The position numbers and the translations under genes were made by a program. From positions 1 to 9,809 of the forward strand of contig CANIXE010000053.1 in NCBI GenBank assembly GCA_947470885.1: 9,809 nt of DNA, written 5' to 3'. The notes beneath the pieces were generated by a model. That model worked only from the letters and a program-made list of their open reading frames with translations. It ran no database searches and had not been told where the DNA came from. Within the stretch, counting starts at the first letter, position 1; each line of letters begins with the position of its first letter. The DNA is from Planctomycetota bacterium (lineage in GTDB: Bacteria > Planctomycetota > UBA11346). Shown here in pieces: positions 1-6,486 of this stretch.

Positions 1-1
1 G

Positions 2-256
2 CAGCGGGGCTTCACCCCCTACGGCCTGGGAGAGAACCATTCTTCGGCCTTCGCTGCGATCTTCTACACCGGCACCGGCTTCCATGCGGTCCATGTGACC
101 ACCGGCCTGGTAATGCTGTTCCTGGTGCTCCTGCGCCTGGAAGCCGGGCATTTCCAGCAGAAGCGGACCTTCGCCATGGCTGCGGCCAGCTGGTACTGGC
201 ACTTCGTGGACGTGGTCTGGGTTCTTTTGTTCATTACCGTTTACGTGGTAGCCTAG
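2..256 (+). CDS. ctaE: Cytochrome c oxidase subunit III, C-terminal part (5' end outside window)
   Basis: The final 84 residues of a haem-copper oxidase subunit III, a multi-helix inner-membrane protein that packs against the catalytic subunit I of the terminal oxidase. Directly visible are the subunit III hallmarks GTGFHAVHVTTG, in a transmembrane helix, and the C-terminal helix WYWHFVDVVWVLLF followed by ITVYVVA and a TAG stop. The WYWHFVDVVW form fits cytochrome c oxidase rather than the quinol oxidase CyoC, which usually reads FWHFLDVVW. The upstream start lies beyond the window, so length and operon partners cannot be judged. Nothing looks broken. The next gene on this strand starts 205 nt later, beyond a long hairpin, so this is probably the last gene of the oxidase operon. 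Confidence 0.93.
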   Translation, partial: QRGFTPYGLGENHSSAFAAIFYTGTGFHAVHVTTGLVMLFLVLLRLEAGHFQQKRTFAMAAASWYWHFVDVVWVLLFITVYVVA

Positions 257-263
257 CCTGGAA

Positions 264-361
264 AACGCAATTGGAGCGCACCTGCGGCGTTGCTTCAAAC
301 CTCGCATGGCGCTGCCATGCCGCGGCTTGAAGCGCCTTGCATCTGCGCACCACTTGCGGTT
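264..361. repeat. Long imperfect inverted repeat (approx. 98 nt hairpin) downstream of cox III
   Basis: The left arm 264-298 and the reverse complement of the right arm 327-361 align over 35 positions with about 28 matches and small gaps. Shared blocks are CGCAA, GCGCA, TGC, GGCG and CTTCAA. Between the arms lies a perfect inner hairpin, GCATGGC (304-310), loop GCT, GCCATGC (314-320). The whole element can therefore fold into one long stem with an inner stem at its tip. There is no T-tract, so it is not a classic intrinsic terminator. It may be an interspersed palindromic (REP/MITE-like) repeat, a 3' mRNA stabiliser or a small structured RNA. No second copy occurs in this window. Confidence 0.6.
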
Positions 362-461
362 ACAGACGATCTCTTTGGTGAATCAACCGTTGAGTCAATG
401 ACTTGAACTATCCATTCGGAATCGCGCACATGGCTAATATCTTTACCTTGTTGAGCCTGAC

Positions 462-1790
462 ATGACCGATCCGGCTGGCCGGACGGGGGTCCGGTCCACC
501 GGCATCATCTTCCTCGTCCTTTTTCTCGACCTCATCGGCTTCAGCATCGTCTTCCCGCTGTTTGCGGAGATGCTGAAATTCTACGGCGGCCAGCACGGCG
601 GTTTGCTGTCCCAGGGCATGGATGCCCTCCAGGCTCTCCTGCCCGGCACCGATCCCGGCCAGCGGGCCGCCCTGTTTGGCGGAGTGATGGGCGGGTTGTA
701 CGCCGGCCTGCAATTCATCGCCGCTCCCTGGTGGGGCCGATTGTCCGATCGCATCGGTCGTCGGCCGGTGATCCTCTGGTCCCTCGCCGGCTCGGTGGTG
801 GCCTATGGGATGTGGATTTTTGCGGGTGATTTCTCGGTGTTCGTGATTTCTCGGATCATCGCCGGGGTGATGAGTGGCAACGTCTCTGCCGCCAATGCCG
901 CCATGGCCGACATCACCACCCCCGAAACCCGGGGCAAAGGCATGGCCTTCGTCGGCATGGCCTTCGGCCTGGGGTTCATCTGCGGTCCGGCCCTGGGCGG
1001 ACTGACCAGCCACCTGACCTTTTCGTCCACCGCCTACGGTCTGAATCCTTTCAGCGTGCCGGCGTTGATCGCCTTTAGCCTGTGCCTGTTCAACCTGGTG
1101 TGGGCCTACCTCAAGTTCGCCGAGACCCTGCCCCCGGAGCGTCGGGGCAAAGCCGAGGTCGCCCGGACCATCAATCCCCTGGCGATGTTCAGCCGGGAAC
1201 TGGGGGCGGATGTGCCCCGGATCAACGGTGCTTTCCTGCTCCACACGGCGATCTTCAGCGCCATGGAGTCGACCCTGGTGTTCCTGGCCGCCCATCAGTG
1301 CGGCTTTACCCCGATGGATGCGGGCTATCTGTTCGCCGGCATGGGCTTGGCCAGCGCCATGATCCAGGGCGGGGTATTCCGCCGGCTGGTGACCAGGCTT
1401 GGACCCCGGACCTTGACCCTGTGGGGTTTGCTGTCCCTGGTTCCCGGGCTTATCCTGGTGGGCTTGGTGGGATGGATCCCTTCTTCCGGCCTGCTGATCG
1501 CCGGTGTCCTGACCCTGGCGATCGGTACTGGTCTGGTATTCCCCGGTCTTTCCACCCTGGTCAGCCTGGGGGCCGATCCCCGGCACCAGGGCTGGGTGAT
1601 GGGGTCCTTCCGCAGCGCCGGGGCCCTGGGCCGGGCGATCGGTCCCCTGTTCGGGGCGGTGGTCTATTTCGCCATCGCGCCGGGTGCCCCGTACCTGCTG
1701 GGCGCGTTGGCGATCATCAGCCCCTGGCTGCTGGTTCGAGGGCTTCCGCTGCATCGGGCGCCATCCGACGAGCGCACCGCGGCAAGCTGA
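462..1790 (+). CDS. MFS transporter, TetA-like drug:H+ antiporter family (DHA1 type)
   Basis: A 442-residue 12-helix inner-membrane transporter of the major facilitator superfamily, most like the tetracycline-resistance/DHA1 exporters that trade a proton for a drug or metabolite. Helix 1 carries FLDLIGFSIVFPLF with the conserved Asp23. Motif A in the loop between helices 2 and 3 is GRLSDRIGRR (92-101). The helix 4 region has RIIAGVMSGN (131-140), and motif C, the antiporter signature, is GLGFICGPALGG (169-180). The first periplasmic loop (about residues 37-70) is longer than in TetA. The ATG at 462 is the first start that leaves helix 1 intact; no good Shine-Dalgarno precedes it. It is the first gene of a three-gene operon with two ABC half-exporters. 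Substrate cannot be deduced. Confidence 0.9.
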   Translation: MTDPAGRTGVRSTGIIFLVLFLDLIGFSIVFPLFAEMLKFYGGQHGGLLSQGMDALQALLPGTDPGQRAALFGGVMGGLYAGLQFIAAPWWGRLSDRIGRRPVILWSLAGSVVAYGMWIFAGDFSVFVISRIIAGVMSGNVSAANAAMADITTPETRGKGMAFVGMAFGLGFICGPALGGLTSHLTFSSTAYGLNPFSVPALIAFSLCLFNLVWAYLKFAETLPPERRGKAEVARTINPLAMFSRELGADVPRINGAFLLHTAIFSAMESTLVFLAAHQCGFTPMDAGYLFAGMGLASAMIQGGVFRRLVTRLGPRTLTLWGLLSLVPGLILVGLVGWIPSSGLLIAGVLTLAIGTGLVFPGLSTLVSLGADPRHQGWVMGSFRSAGALGRAIGPLFGAVVYFAIAPGAPYLLGALAIISPWLLVRGLPLHRAPSDERTAAS

Positions 1791-1793
1791 GCC

Positions 1794-3506
1794 GTGGGTG
1801 CGATCCTGGTCTGGCTGTGGCGCCAGCGGGCCCTGGTGGGCGCGGGCCTCGTGGTGCTGCTGGTGGTGGATGGGCTGCAAGTTGCGGTGCCCCTGCTGAT
1901 CAAGGCTGGCATCGATGATCTGGCCCAGGGCGGCACCCGCCTGGGCTGGTACGCCGGGGGCATCGCTGCCCTGGCGGCGGTTATCGCCGTACTCCGCTTT
2001 TTTTGGCGCTGGTTCCTGATCGGGGCCGCCCGGCGGATCCGCCGGGACCTGCGCCAGGCGTATTTCGCCCGCCTGCTCCGCCTGTCCCCGGCGTGGTACG
2101 ACGGGCGTTCCACCGGGGACCTGATGTCCATTGCTGCCAGCGATCTGGAGGCCGTGGGCATGGCTTGCGGTTTTGGGGTGATGGCGGCCTTCGATGCCCT
2201 GTTCCTGGTGGTGGCCACCGGAGGGGCGATGTTTTGGCTGGATCCCCGGCTGACCGCAGTGGCCTTGGCGCCCCTGCCGATCATGGCCGTGTTCGAACTC
2301 CTGGCGGGGCGGTCGATCCATCGCCGGTTCCGGGCGGTCCAGGACCACCAGGGAGTCCTCACCGAGCGCATCCGGGAAACCCTGGCGGGTCTGCGGGTGA
2401 TCCGGGGCTCGGCCCGGGAGGACGCGGTGCTGGCGGCGATTTCCGGGGATTCCCAGGAACAGCTCCGTCTGAACCGCCGGCTCATCGACCTGTCGGCGCT
2501 GTTCGATCCGATGATCGCCCTGCTCGCCGGTTCGGCGGTGGTGGTGACGGTATGGTGGGGCGCGCCCCGGGTGATGGCCGGCGATTTGTCCTTGGGGACC
2601 TTCGTCGCCATGCTGGGCTATCTGACGATGCTGACCTGGCCGATGCTGGCCATCGGCTGGGTGGTGAACCTGATGCAGCGGGGCGCGGCTTCCATGGCCC
2701 GGATCGGCGGCGTGCTAGATGCGCCCGTGGAACCCAGGCCCACCGGCGTGCCCGAGGGCACGGAGCTGGTGGTCCAGGGCCTGTCGTTCTCGTATCCTGG
2801 CGGCACCCGGCCCGCCCTGGTGGACCTGGCGTTCACGCTGCCCCAGGGCGGCATCCTGGGGGTAGTCGGGGCTTCGGGATCGGGGAAATCCACCCTGGTC
2901 GCCCTGCTCACCGGCCTCTATCTCCTACCTGCCGGCAGCATCCGCCTGGGCGGGCGGGATTTGGCGGAGGTGGATCCCCGGGCCCTGCGCCAACGGGTTG
3001 CGGTGGTGCCCCAGGAGCCCTTCCTGTTCGCCCTGAGTGTTCGGGACAACCTGGCCCTGGGCCGACCTGATGCGACCGACGGGGAAATTGCCGAGGCGGC
3101 CCGCCTGGCCTGTCTCGACACCGAGATCGCAGCTCTGCCCCAGGGCTACGATACCCTGTTGGGGGAGCGGGGCGTCAGTCTTTCCGGCGGCCAGCGCCAA
3201 CGCCTGGCCATCGCCCGGGCCCTGCTGTGCCGGGCACCGATCCTGATCCTGGATGACAGTCTTTCTGCGGTGGATGGCGCCACCGAGGCAGCGATCCTCG
3301 CCCACCTGCGGGAAGCCTTCCGGGGGCGTACGGTGGTGGTCATCGCCCATCGCCTGTCCGCGGTGGCGGCGGCGGACGAGATCCTGGTCCTCGACCATGG
3401 ACGGATCGCCGAACGGGGCCGCCACGGCACCTTGGCATCTGCCGGTGGCCTGTATTCCCGGCTGGTGGAACTCCAAGGCGCTGAAGAGGCCGAGGCCGCG
3501 TCATGA
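1794..3506 (+). CDS. ABC exporter half-transporter, permease-ATPase, degenerate-site subunit (MdlA-like)
   Basis: A 570-residue half-exporter: about six N-terminal membrane helices (to about residue 300) fused to an ATP-binding domain. Visible motifs are the A-loop Tyr334, Walker A GASGSGKST (359-367), Q-loop Gln407 in VVPQEPF, intact signature LSGGQ (463-467), Walker B ILILDD (483-488) and H-loop His519 in VIAHR. The residue after Walker B is Asp488 where the catalytic Glu normally sits, as in the degenerate-site subunits of heterodimeric exporters (TM287, MdlA: LILDDALSAVD). Start is GTG at 1794, the first start after the TGA of the MFS gene. That stop, one GCC codon and the GTG lie in the same frame. 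The stop overlaps the next ABC gene by 4 nt, so the two are likely made together as a heterodimer. Substrate unknown; drugs, lipids or peptides are possible. Confidence 0.93.
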   Translation: MGAILVWLWRQRALVGAGLVVLLVVDGLQVAVPLLIKAGIDDLAQGGTRLGWYAGGIAALAAVIAVLRFFWRWFLIGAARRIRRDLRQAYFARLLRLSPAWYDGRSTGDLMSIAASDLEAVGMACGFGVMAAFDALFLVVATGGAMFWLDPRLTAVALAPLPIMAVFELLAGRSIHRRFRAVQDHQGVLTERIRETLAGLRVIRGSAREDAVLAAISGDSQEQLRLNRRLIDLSALFDPMIALLAGSAVVVTVWWGAPRVMAGDLSLGTFVAMLGYLTMLTWPMLAIGWVVNLMQRGAASMARIGGVLDAPVEPRPTGVPEGTELVVQGLSFSYPGGTRPALVDLAFTLPQGGILGVVGASGSGKSTLVALLTGLYLLPAGSIRLGGRDLAEVDPRALRQRVAVVPQEPFLFALSVRDNLALGRPDATDGEIAEAARLACLDTEIAALPQGYDTLLGERGVSLSGGQRQRLAIARALLCRAPILILDDSLSAVDGATEAAILAHLREAFRGRTVVVIAHRLSAVAAADEILVLDHGRIAERGRHGTLASAGGLYSRLVELQGAEEAEAAS

Positions 3507-5305
3507 GTGAAGCTGATGACGACCTGACGAACGTGCCCATTCAGGGCCGCCTGCTCCGCCGAATCCTCGGCCTGTGCCGGGGTGAGGCCCCCGCCTTGGC
3601 CGGGGCCCTGGTTCTGGTGTTGATGACTGCTGCCTGTGACCTGGCCCTGCCCTGGCTGTCGAAGCAGGTGGTGGATCAGGGCATCGTCCCGGCCCTGGCG
3701 GGGTCGGCGGTGGCTCCAGGTCTGGTGGATCGGCTGGCCGGGGGCATCGCCGTGCTGTTGCTGATCCGTCTGGTGGCGGCCTGGGGACAAGGCTGGCTGC
3801 TCCAGATCACCGGTCAGCGGATCATGGCCAACCTCCGGGATGCGGTCTGCCGGCGTTTGCTCCACCTGCCTTTGGCGGTGGTGGACCGGACCAGCGTGGG
3901 TCGACTGGTTAGCCGGGCGACCAGCGACATCGGGGCCATCCAGGAATTCTTCACCGGCGTTTTGGTGGTCCTGATGAAAGACGCCGTTCTAATCGTGGGC
4001 ATCCTGGTGATCCTGTTTTCCATGGACTGGCGTCTGACCCTGTGGGTTCTGGCCCTGGCCCCGGTGCTGCTGTGGCTGAGCTGGCAATTCAAGATCCGGG
4101 CCCGGGAAGGCCAACGCCTGATCCGGGAACGGGTGGCCGCCCTCAGCGGCTTCCTCCAGGAGCGGATCAGCGGCATCCGCACTGTCCAGGTATTCAATGC
4201 CGAAGATGCGGCTTTGCGTGATTTCACCGCGCTGAACCAGCGGGAATTTCAGGCAAATATGACCCAGGTGACGTTGTACGGGATGTTCATGCCGGCCATC
4301 GCCTTCGCCGGGGCGTTGGCCACGGCATTGATTCTTTGGCGGGGTGGGGAGGCGGTGGTGGCGGGATTCGGCACGGTGGGCGCCTTGGTCGCCTTTCTGA
4401 CCTACACCGAGATGTTGTTCGCCCCGATCCGGGACTTGGCGGAAAAGCACAACATCACCCAGGGGGCGATGGCGGCGGCGGAGCGGATCTTTCAATGCCT
4501 GGATGAGCCGGTGGAGGACCGGGGCCAGGGTCAGATTCCGGGGGGTGCAGGCAGCATTGAATTCCGGGGGGTGTGGTTCGCCTACCGCTGGCGCAGCGAG
4601 GCCGATGCCGACTGGGTCCTCCAGGACATTTCGTTCAGCATCCCCGCCGGAACCACCACTGCCCTGGTGGGGCCGACGGGCAGCGGCAAAACCACCATCG
4701 GTGCCCTGGTCCTTCGTCTGTATGAGGTCCAGCGGGGCAGTGTATTGGTGGATGGTGTGGACGTCCGGGCCTGGGATTTGGCGGCCCTGCGTCGACGGAT
4801 GGCGGTGGTCGCCCAGGAGGTCTTCTTATTCCAGGGGACGGTGGGGGACAACGTGGCCCTGTTCGATGCTGGAGTGGCGGAGGCCCGGCGGCGGGCGGCC
4901 TGTGTCGACGTCGGGGTCGCAGCGGCCGTGGATCGCCGGGGCGGCCTGGAGGCGGCAGTGGGGGAACGGGCGGGGACGTGGTCGTCAGGGGAACGTCAGC
5001 TGCTGGTGCTGGCCCGGGCCCTGGCCCGGGATCCAGCGATCCTGATCCTGGACGAGGCCACGGCCCACATCGATTCCGCGAGCGAGGCAATTGTCCAGGC
5101 GGGCATCGCCCGGGTCCTGGCGGGGCGGACCGCGTTGGTGGTGGCCCATCGGTTGTCCACCATCCGCCATGCCGCCCAGATCCTGGTCCTACGCCAGGGC
5201 CGGATCATCGAACGGGGCACCCACGACGACTTGTTGGCGGCAGACGGACTGTACCGAGTCCTGCACCGGCATCAGGCCGCGTTGCAGGCCGTGGAATCCG
5301 GGTGA
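3503..5305 (+). CDS. ABC exporter half-transporter, permease-ATPase, catalytic-site subunit (MdlB-like)
   Basis: A 600-residue half-exporter with about six membrane helices (to about residue 320) and a C-terminal ATPase domain. Motifs are A-loop Tyr361, Walker A GPTGSGKTT (390-398), Q-loop Gln438 in VVAQEVF, signature WSSGERQ (493-499), Walker B ILILDE (513-518) with catalytic Glu518, and His549 in VVAHR. The signature departs from LSGGQ (SSGE), while Walker B is intact. This is complementary to the upstream subunit, so paired they would have one competent and one degenerate ATP site. MdlB of E. coli likewise has an altered signature. A short insertion follows the A-loop (about residues 362-371, acidic and Trp-containing). 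The ATG overlaps the upstream TGA (ATGA), a usual sign of translational coupling. It ends the operon, with its stop abutting a convergent gene. Confidence 0.93.
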   Translation: MSEADDDLTNVPIQGRLLRRILGLCRGEAPALAGALVLVLMTAACDLALPWLSKQVVDQGIVPALAGSAVAPGLVDRLAGGIAVLLLIRLVAAWGQGWLLQITGQRIMANLRDAVCRRLLHLPLAVVDRTSVGRLVSRATSDIGAIQEFFTGVLVVLMKDAVLIVGILVILFSMDWRLTLWVLALAPVLLWLSWQFKIRAREGQRLIRERVAALSGFLQERISGIRTVQVFNAEDAALRDFTALNQREFQANMTQVTLYGMFMPAIAFAGALATALILWRGGEAVVAGFGTVGALVAFLTYTEMLFAPIRDLAEKHNITQGAMAAAERIFQCLDEPVEDRGQGQIPGGAGSIEFRGVWFAYRWRSEADADWVLQDISFSIPAGTTTALVGPTGSGKTTIGALVLRLYEVQRGSVLVDGVDVRAWDLAALRRRMAVVAQEVFLFQGTVGDNVALFDAGVAEARRRAACVDVGVAAAVDRRGGLEAAVGERAGTWSSGERQLLVLARALARDPAILILDEATAHIDSASEAIVQAGIARVLAGRTALVVAHRLSTIRHAAQILVLRQGRIIERGTHDDLLAADGLYRVLHRHQAALQAVESG

Positions 5306-5322
5306 TCAGGCCCGGGTTTTTT
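5298..5322 (+). terminator. Intrinsic terminator candidate for the export operon
   Basis: CCGGG (5298-5302), an 8-nt loop (5303-5310), CCCGG (5311-5315), one G and then six Ts (5317-5322) form a short GC stem plus T-tract in the plus direction. The loop contains the stop codon of the second ABC gene and that of the convergent minus-strand gene. The stem is short (5 bp), so strength is uncertain. Confidence 0.5.
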
Positions 5323-5602
5323 CCACCAGATGGGCCCCCAGGGCCTCGGCGATTTCCTTGGCCCGGTAGGCGTGTTCATCCATGGCTTGGACGTACAGCC
5401 AGCAGATGAATCCATCCGGGCCGCGGACCAGTTCCGCCTTGATCATGCATTCCCGGTCCTGGTGGCGGAACACATAGGTGCTGGTCTTGCCGAACCCCAG
5501 TTCGGTAAAGGTGCTGTCGAACCAGCTCAGGTCCTCCGTGAAGTCCAAGACTTCGCCCGGGGTCGGGGAGATGGCAAACTTTCGGACGGAGGCCGTTGGC
5601 AT
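5306..5602 (-). CDS. Hypothetical protein, 98 aa
   Basis: Not recognised. A 98-residue soluble protein without signal peptide or membrane helix. The centre looks strand-rich (STYVFRHQDRECMIKAELVR, then GFICWLYVQAM) and the C-terminus looks like one helix (DEHAYRAKEIAEALGAHLVE), suggesting a compact alpha/beta fold. Two cysteines (53 and 67) are present, with no metal-binding spacing. The ATG at 5602 is preceded on the minus strand by AGGA with a 9-nt gap, a weak ribosome site. The codon pattern and the good match to a folded protein favour a real gene. Its stop directly abuts the stop of the convergent ABC gene (TGA|TCA). It lies 166 nt downstream of the 195-aa gene, separated by a strong hairpin, so it probably has its own promoter or structured leader. 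Confidence 0.75.
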   Translation of the reverse strand: MPTASVRKFAISPTPGEVLDFTEDLSWFDSTFTELGFGKTSTYVFRHQDRECMIKAELVRGPDGFICWLYVQAMDEHAYRAKEIAEALGAHLVEKTRA

Positions 5603-5628
5603 AGGCAGGAATCCTAGGCAGGAATCAT
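5603..5628. repeat. Tandem duplication of a 13-bp unit just upstream of the 98-aa gene
   Basis: Two adjacent 13-bp copies, AGGCAGGAATCCT (5603-5615) and AGGCAGGAATCAT (5616-5628), differ at one position. The pair begins directly before the start codon of the minus-strand 98-aa gene and therefore includes its ribosome-binding region. The second copy duplicates the AGGA-like sequence seen from the minus strand. Confidence 0.7.
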
Positions 5629-5707
5629 CCCGGCTTCAAGCCAGGATGTCTGCCGACTCCGCTGGAATACCCAGCGGTTACCGATTGGACGACAAATTGT
5701 GCCAATC
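5627..5707 (-). other. Run of three dyads in the leader of the 98-aa gene
   Basis: Three consecutive inverted repeats fill the gap. ATCCCGGCT (5627-5635) and AGCCAGGAT (5639-5647) pair around a 3-nt loop with one wobble on the minus-strand RNA. CCGCTGG (5659-5665) and CCAGCGG (5671-5677) pair perfectly around 5 nt. GATTGG (5683-5688) and CCAATC (5702-5707) enclose ACAA-A-TTGT (5692-5700). This could be a structured 5' untranslated region of the minus-strand gene, or the third dyad could be an operator. No known riboswitch class is recognised. Confidence 0.4.
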
Positions 5708-5716
5708 CTTACATGG

Positions 5717-5746
5717 ATCACCCCCGGGGGATGCCCCGGGGGTGAT
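5717..5746 (-). terminator. Perfect 13-bp GC hairpin after the 195-aa gene
   Basis: ATCACCCCCGGGG (5717-5729), loop GATG, and its exact reverse complement (5734-5746) form a 13-bp stem beginning 22 nt downstream of the minus-strand stop at 5769. No T-tract follows on either strand. It may therefore be a non-canonical terminator or a 3'-end protecting hairpin rather than a standard intrinsic terminator. Orientation is inferred from the position after the 195-aa gene. Confidence 0.6.
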
Positions 5747-5768
5747 ATGGACCTATCTTTAGGCCGAA

Positions 5769-6356
5769 TCAGGCGTCGCTGGTGGCGTCGGTTTCGACGG
5801 CGGCTTCTGCCGGGGCGGCGGCCACCACTGCATTCACTTCCTTCTTTTGGAAGCGGGGGGCCGGGTTGCCCTTGAGGGTGTAGGCGTCGCCTTCCCCCAG
5901 GACCACGGCGTTTTTCTGGGCGGTCTTCACCAGGGCGGTGACTTCGTCGATGCTGAAAGCGGTGGCGAGCTTGAAGGCTACGCCGATCTTTGGGGCGTCG
6001 CCGCTGAGTTCCTTGTAGAGAACCCAGATGACGTGACCAGCTTGGGTCAGTTCAAAGGGGGTGGTGATCCAGGCCTGGTAGTGGACGTCCGCACTGGCGG
6101 CGGTGTACACCCCGACGAAGTCCTTGCTGGCTTCACTGGTCAGGGTCAGGCCCAGGGCCTTGGACATGATGTTCAGGGCGCTCTTGACCGCGCTGCTCGT
6201 CAGCTTGCCCTTCTCGATCTGGGTGAAGGACATCTCATAGGTGCCGATGGACATCCTGGTGAGGGTCTTGGTTGTCGCGGCGTTGATGTTGGCGCCGATG
6301 ATCACCTTCAGATCGTTGGTCGGGAAGTTCGCGTACTTGGGCTTGGCGTCGGTCAT
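5769..6356 (-). CDS. Hypothetical protein, 195 aa, with Ala-rich acidic tail
   Basis: Not recognised. A 195-residue, predicted cytosolic protein without signal peptide or membrane helix. Residues 1-170 look like a folded alpha/beta domain, with the beta-like segment HYQAWITTPFELTQAGHVIW (92-111) and the amphipathic helix SIDEVTALVKTAQKNAVVL (135-153). Residues about 176-195 form a low-complexity Ala/Glu/Asp tail ending in DATSDA. It is Thr- and Lys-rich with few Arg. The ATG at 6356 is preceded on the minus strand by TTAAGG with 8 nt spacing, a plausible Shine-Dalgarno. It lies 130 nt downstream of the UbiB-like gene on the same strand and is followed by a strong hairpin, so it could be a separate short transcript. 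Confidence 0.8.
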   Translation of the reverse strand: MTDAKPKYANFPTNDLKVIIGANINAATTKTLTRMSIGTYEMSFTQIEKGKLTSSAVKSALNIMSKALGLTLTSEASKDFVGVYTAASADVHYQAWITTPFELTQAGHVIWVLYKELSGDAPKIGVAFKLATAFSIDEVTALVKTAQKNAVVLGEGDAYTLKGNPAPRFQKKEVNAVVAAAPAEAAVETDATSDA

Positions 6357-6383
6357 GGGCCAGACCTTAAAGCGACCACTGGA

Positions 6384-6403
6384 CCGGGCAATGGGGTTGC
6401 CGG
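6384..6403 (-). other. Weak bulged hairpin between the UbiB-like and 195-aa genes
   Basis: CCGG-G-CAA (6384-6391) pairs with TTGCCGG (6397-6403) with one bulged base and a 5-nt loop. It has no T-tract and lies 83-102 nt beyond the stop of the UbiB-like gene, so it is at most a weak terminator or part of the leader of the 195-aa gene. Confidence 0.25.
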
Positions 6404-6420
6404 ACTGTTTCTCGGTTGAT

Positions 6421-6444
6421 GTCCGGTCGTCCGGTCGTCCGGTC
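6421..6444. repeat. Three perfect tandem copies of an 8-bp unit
   Basis: GTCCGGTC occurs three times head to tail (6421-6428, 6429-6436, 6437-6444), followed by a partial GTCG. The array sits in the 130-nt gap upstream of the 195-aa gene, 65-88 nt before its start codon, so a copy-number change by slippage would alter promoter or leader spacing without affecting a reading frame. Confidence 0.85.
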
Positions 6445-6486
6445 GTCGTTAGGCGGTATCAGAACCTGCCCCTGGGGTCACGGCCC

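Noticed and set aside
403..440. Possible promoter for the MFS operon (TTGAAC at 403, TAATAT at 435)
   Set aside because: TAATAT is a good -10 box but the TTGAAC is 26 bp away and the hexamer at 17 bp (CCATTC) is poor; not supportable as a pair.
1788..1796. MFS-ABC fusion protein by stop readthrough
   Set aside because: The frame is shared, but TGA is followed within one codon by a GTG start and the ABC gene begins naturally there; ordinary re-initiation explains it.
408..2348. 646-codon open frame on the minus strand opposite the MFS and first ABC genes
   Set aside because: Composition is Gln/Gly/His/Pro-rich low complexity with no domain or hydrophobic pattern; it is the antisense shadow of GC-rich genes whose plus-strand products have clear family motifs.
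1082..3070. Long plus-strand open frames out of frame with the MFS and ABC genes (1082-1918, 2003-3070)
   Set aside because: Gly/Pro/Arg-rich translations without motifs, fully inside convincing genes in another frame.
5847..6419. 190-codon plus-strand frame opposite the 195-aa gene
   Set aside because: Gly-rich antisense translation. The minus-strand reading has a ribosome site and looks more like a folded protein, although neither has a recognised family, so a small doubt remains.
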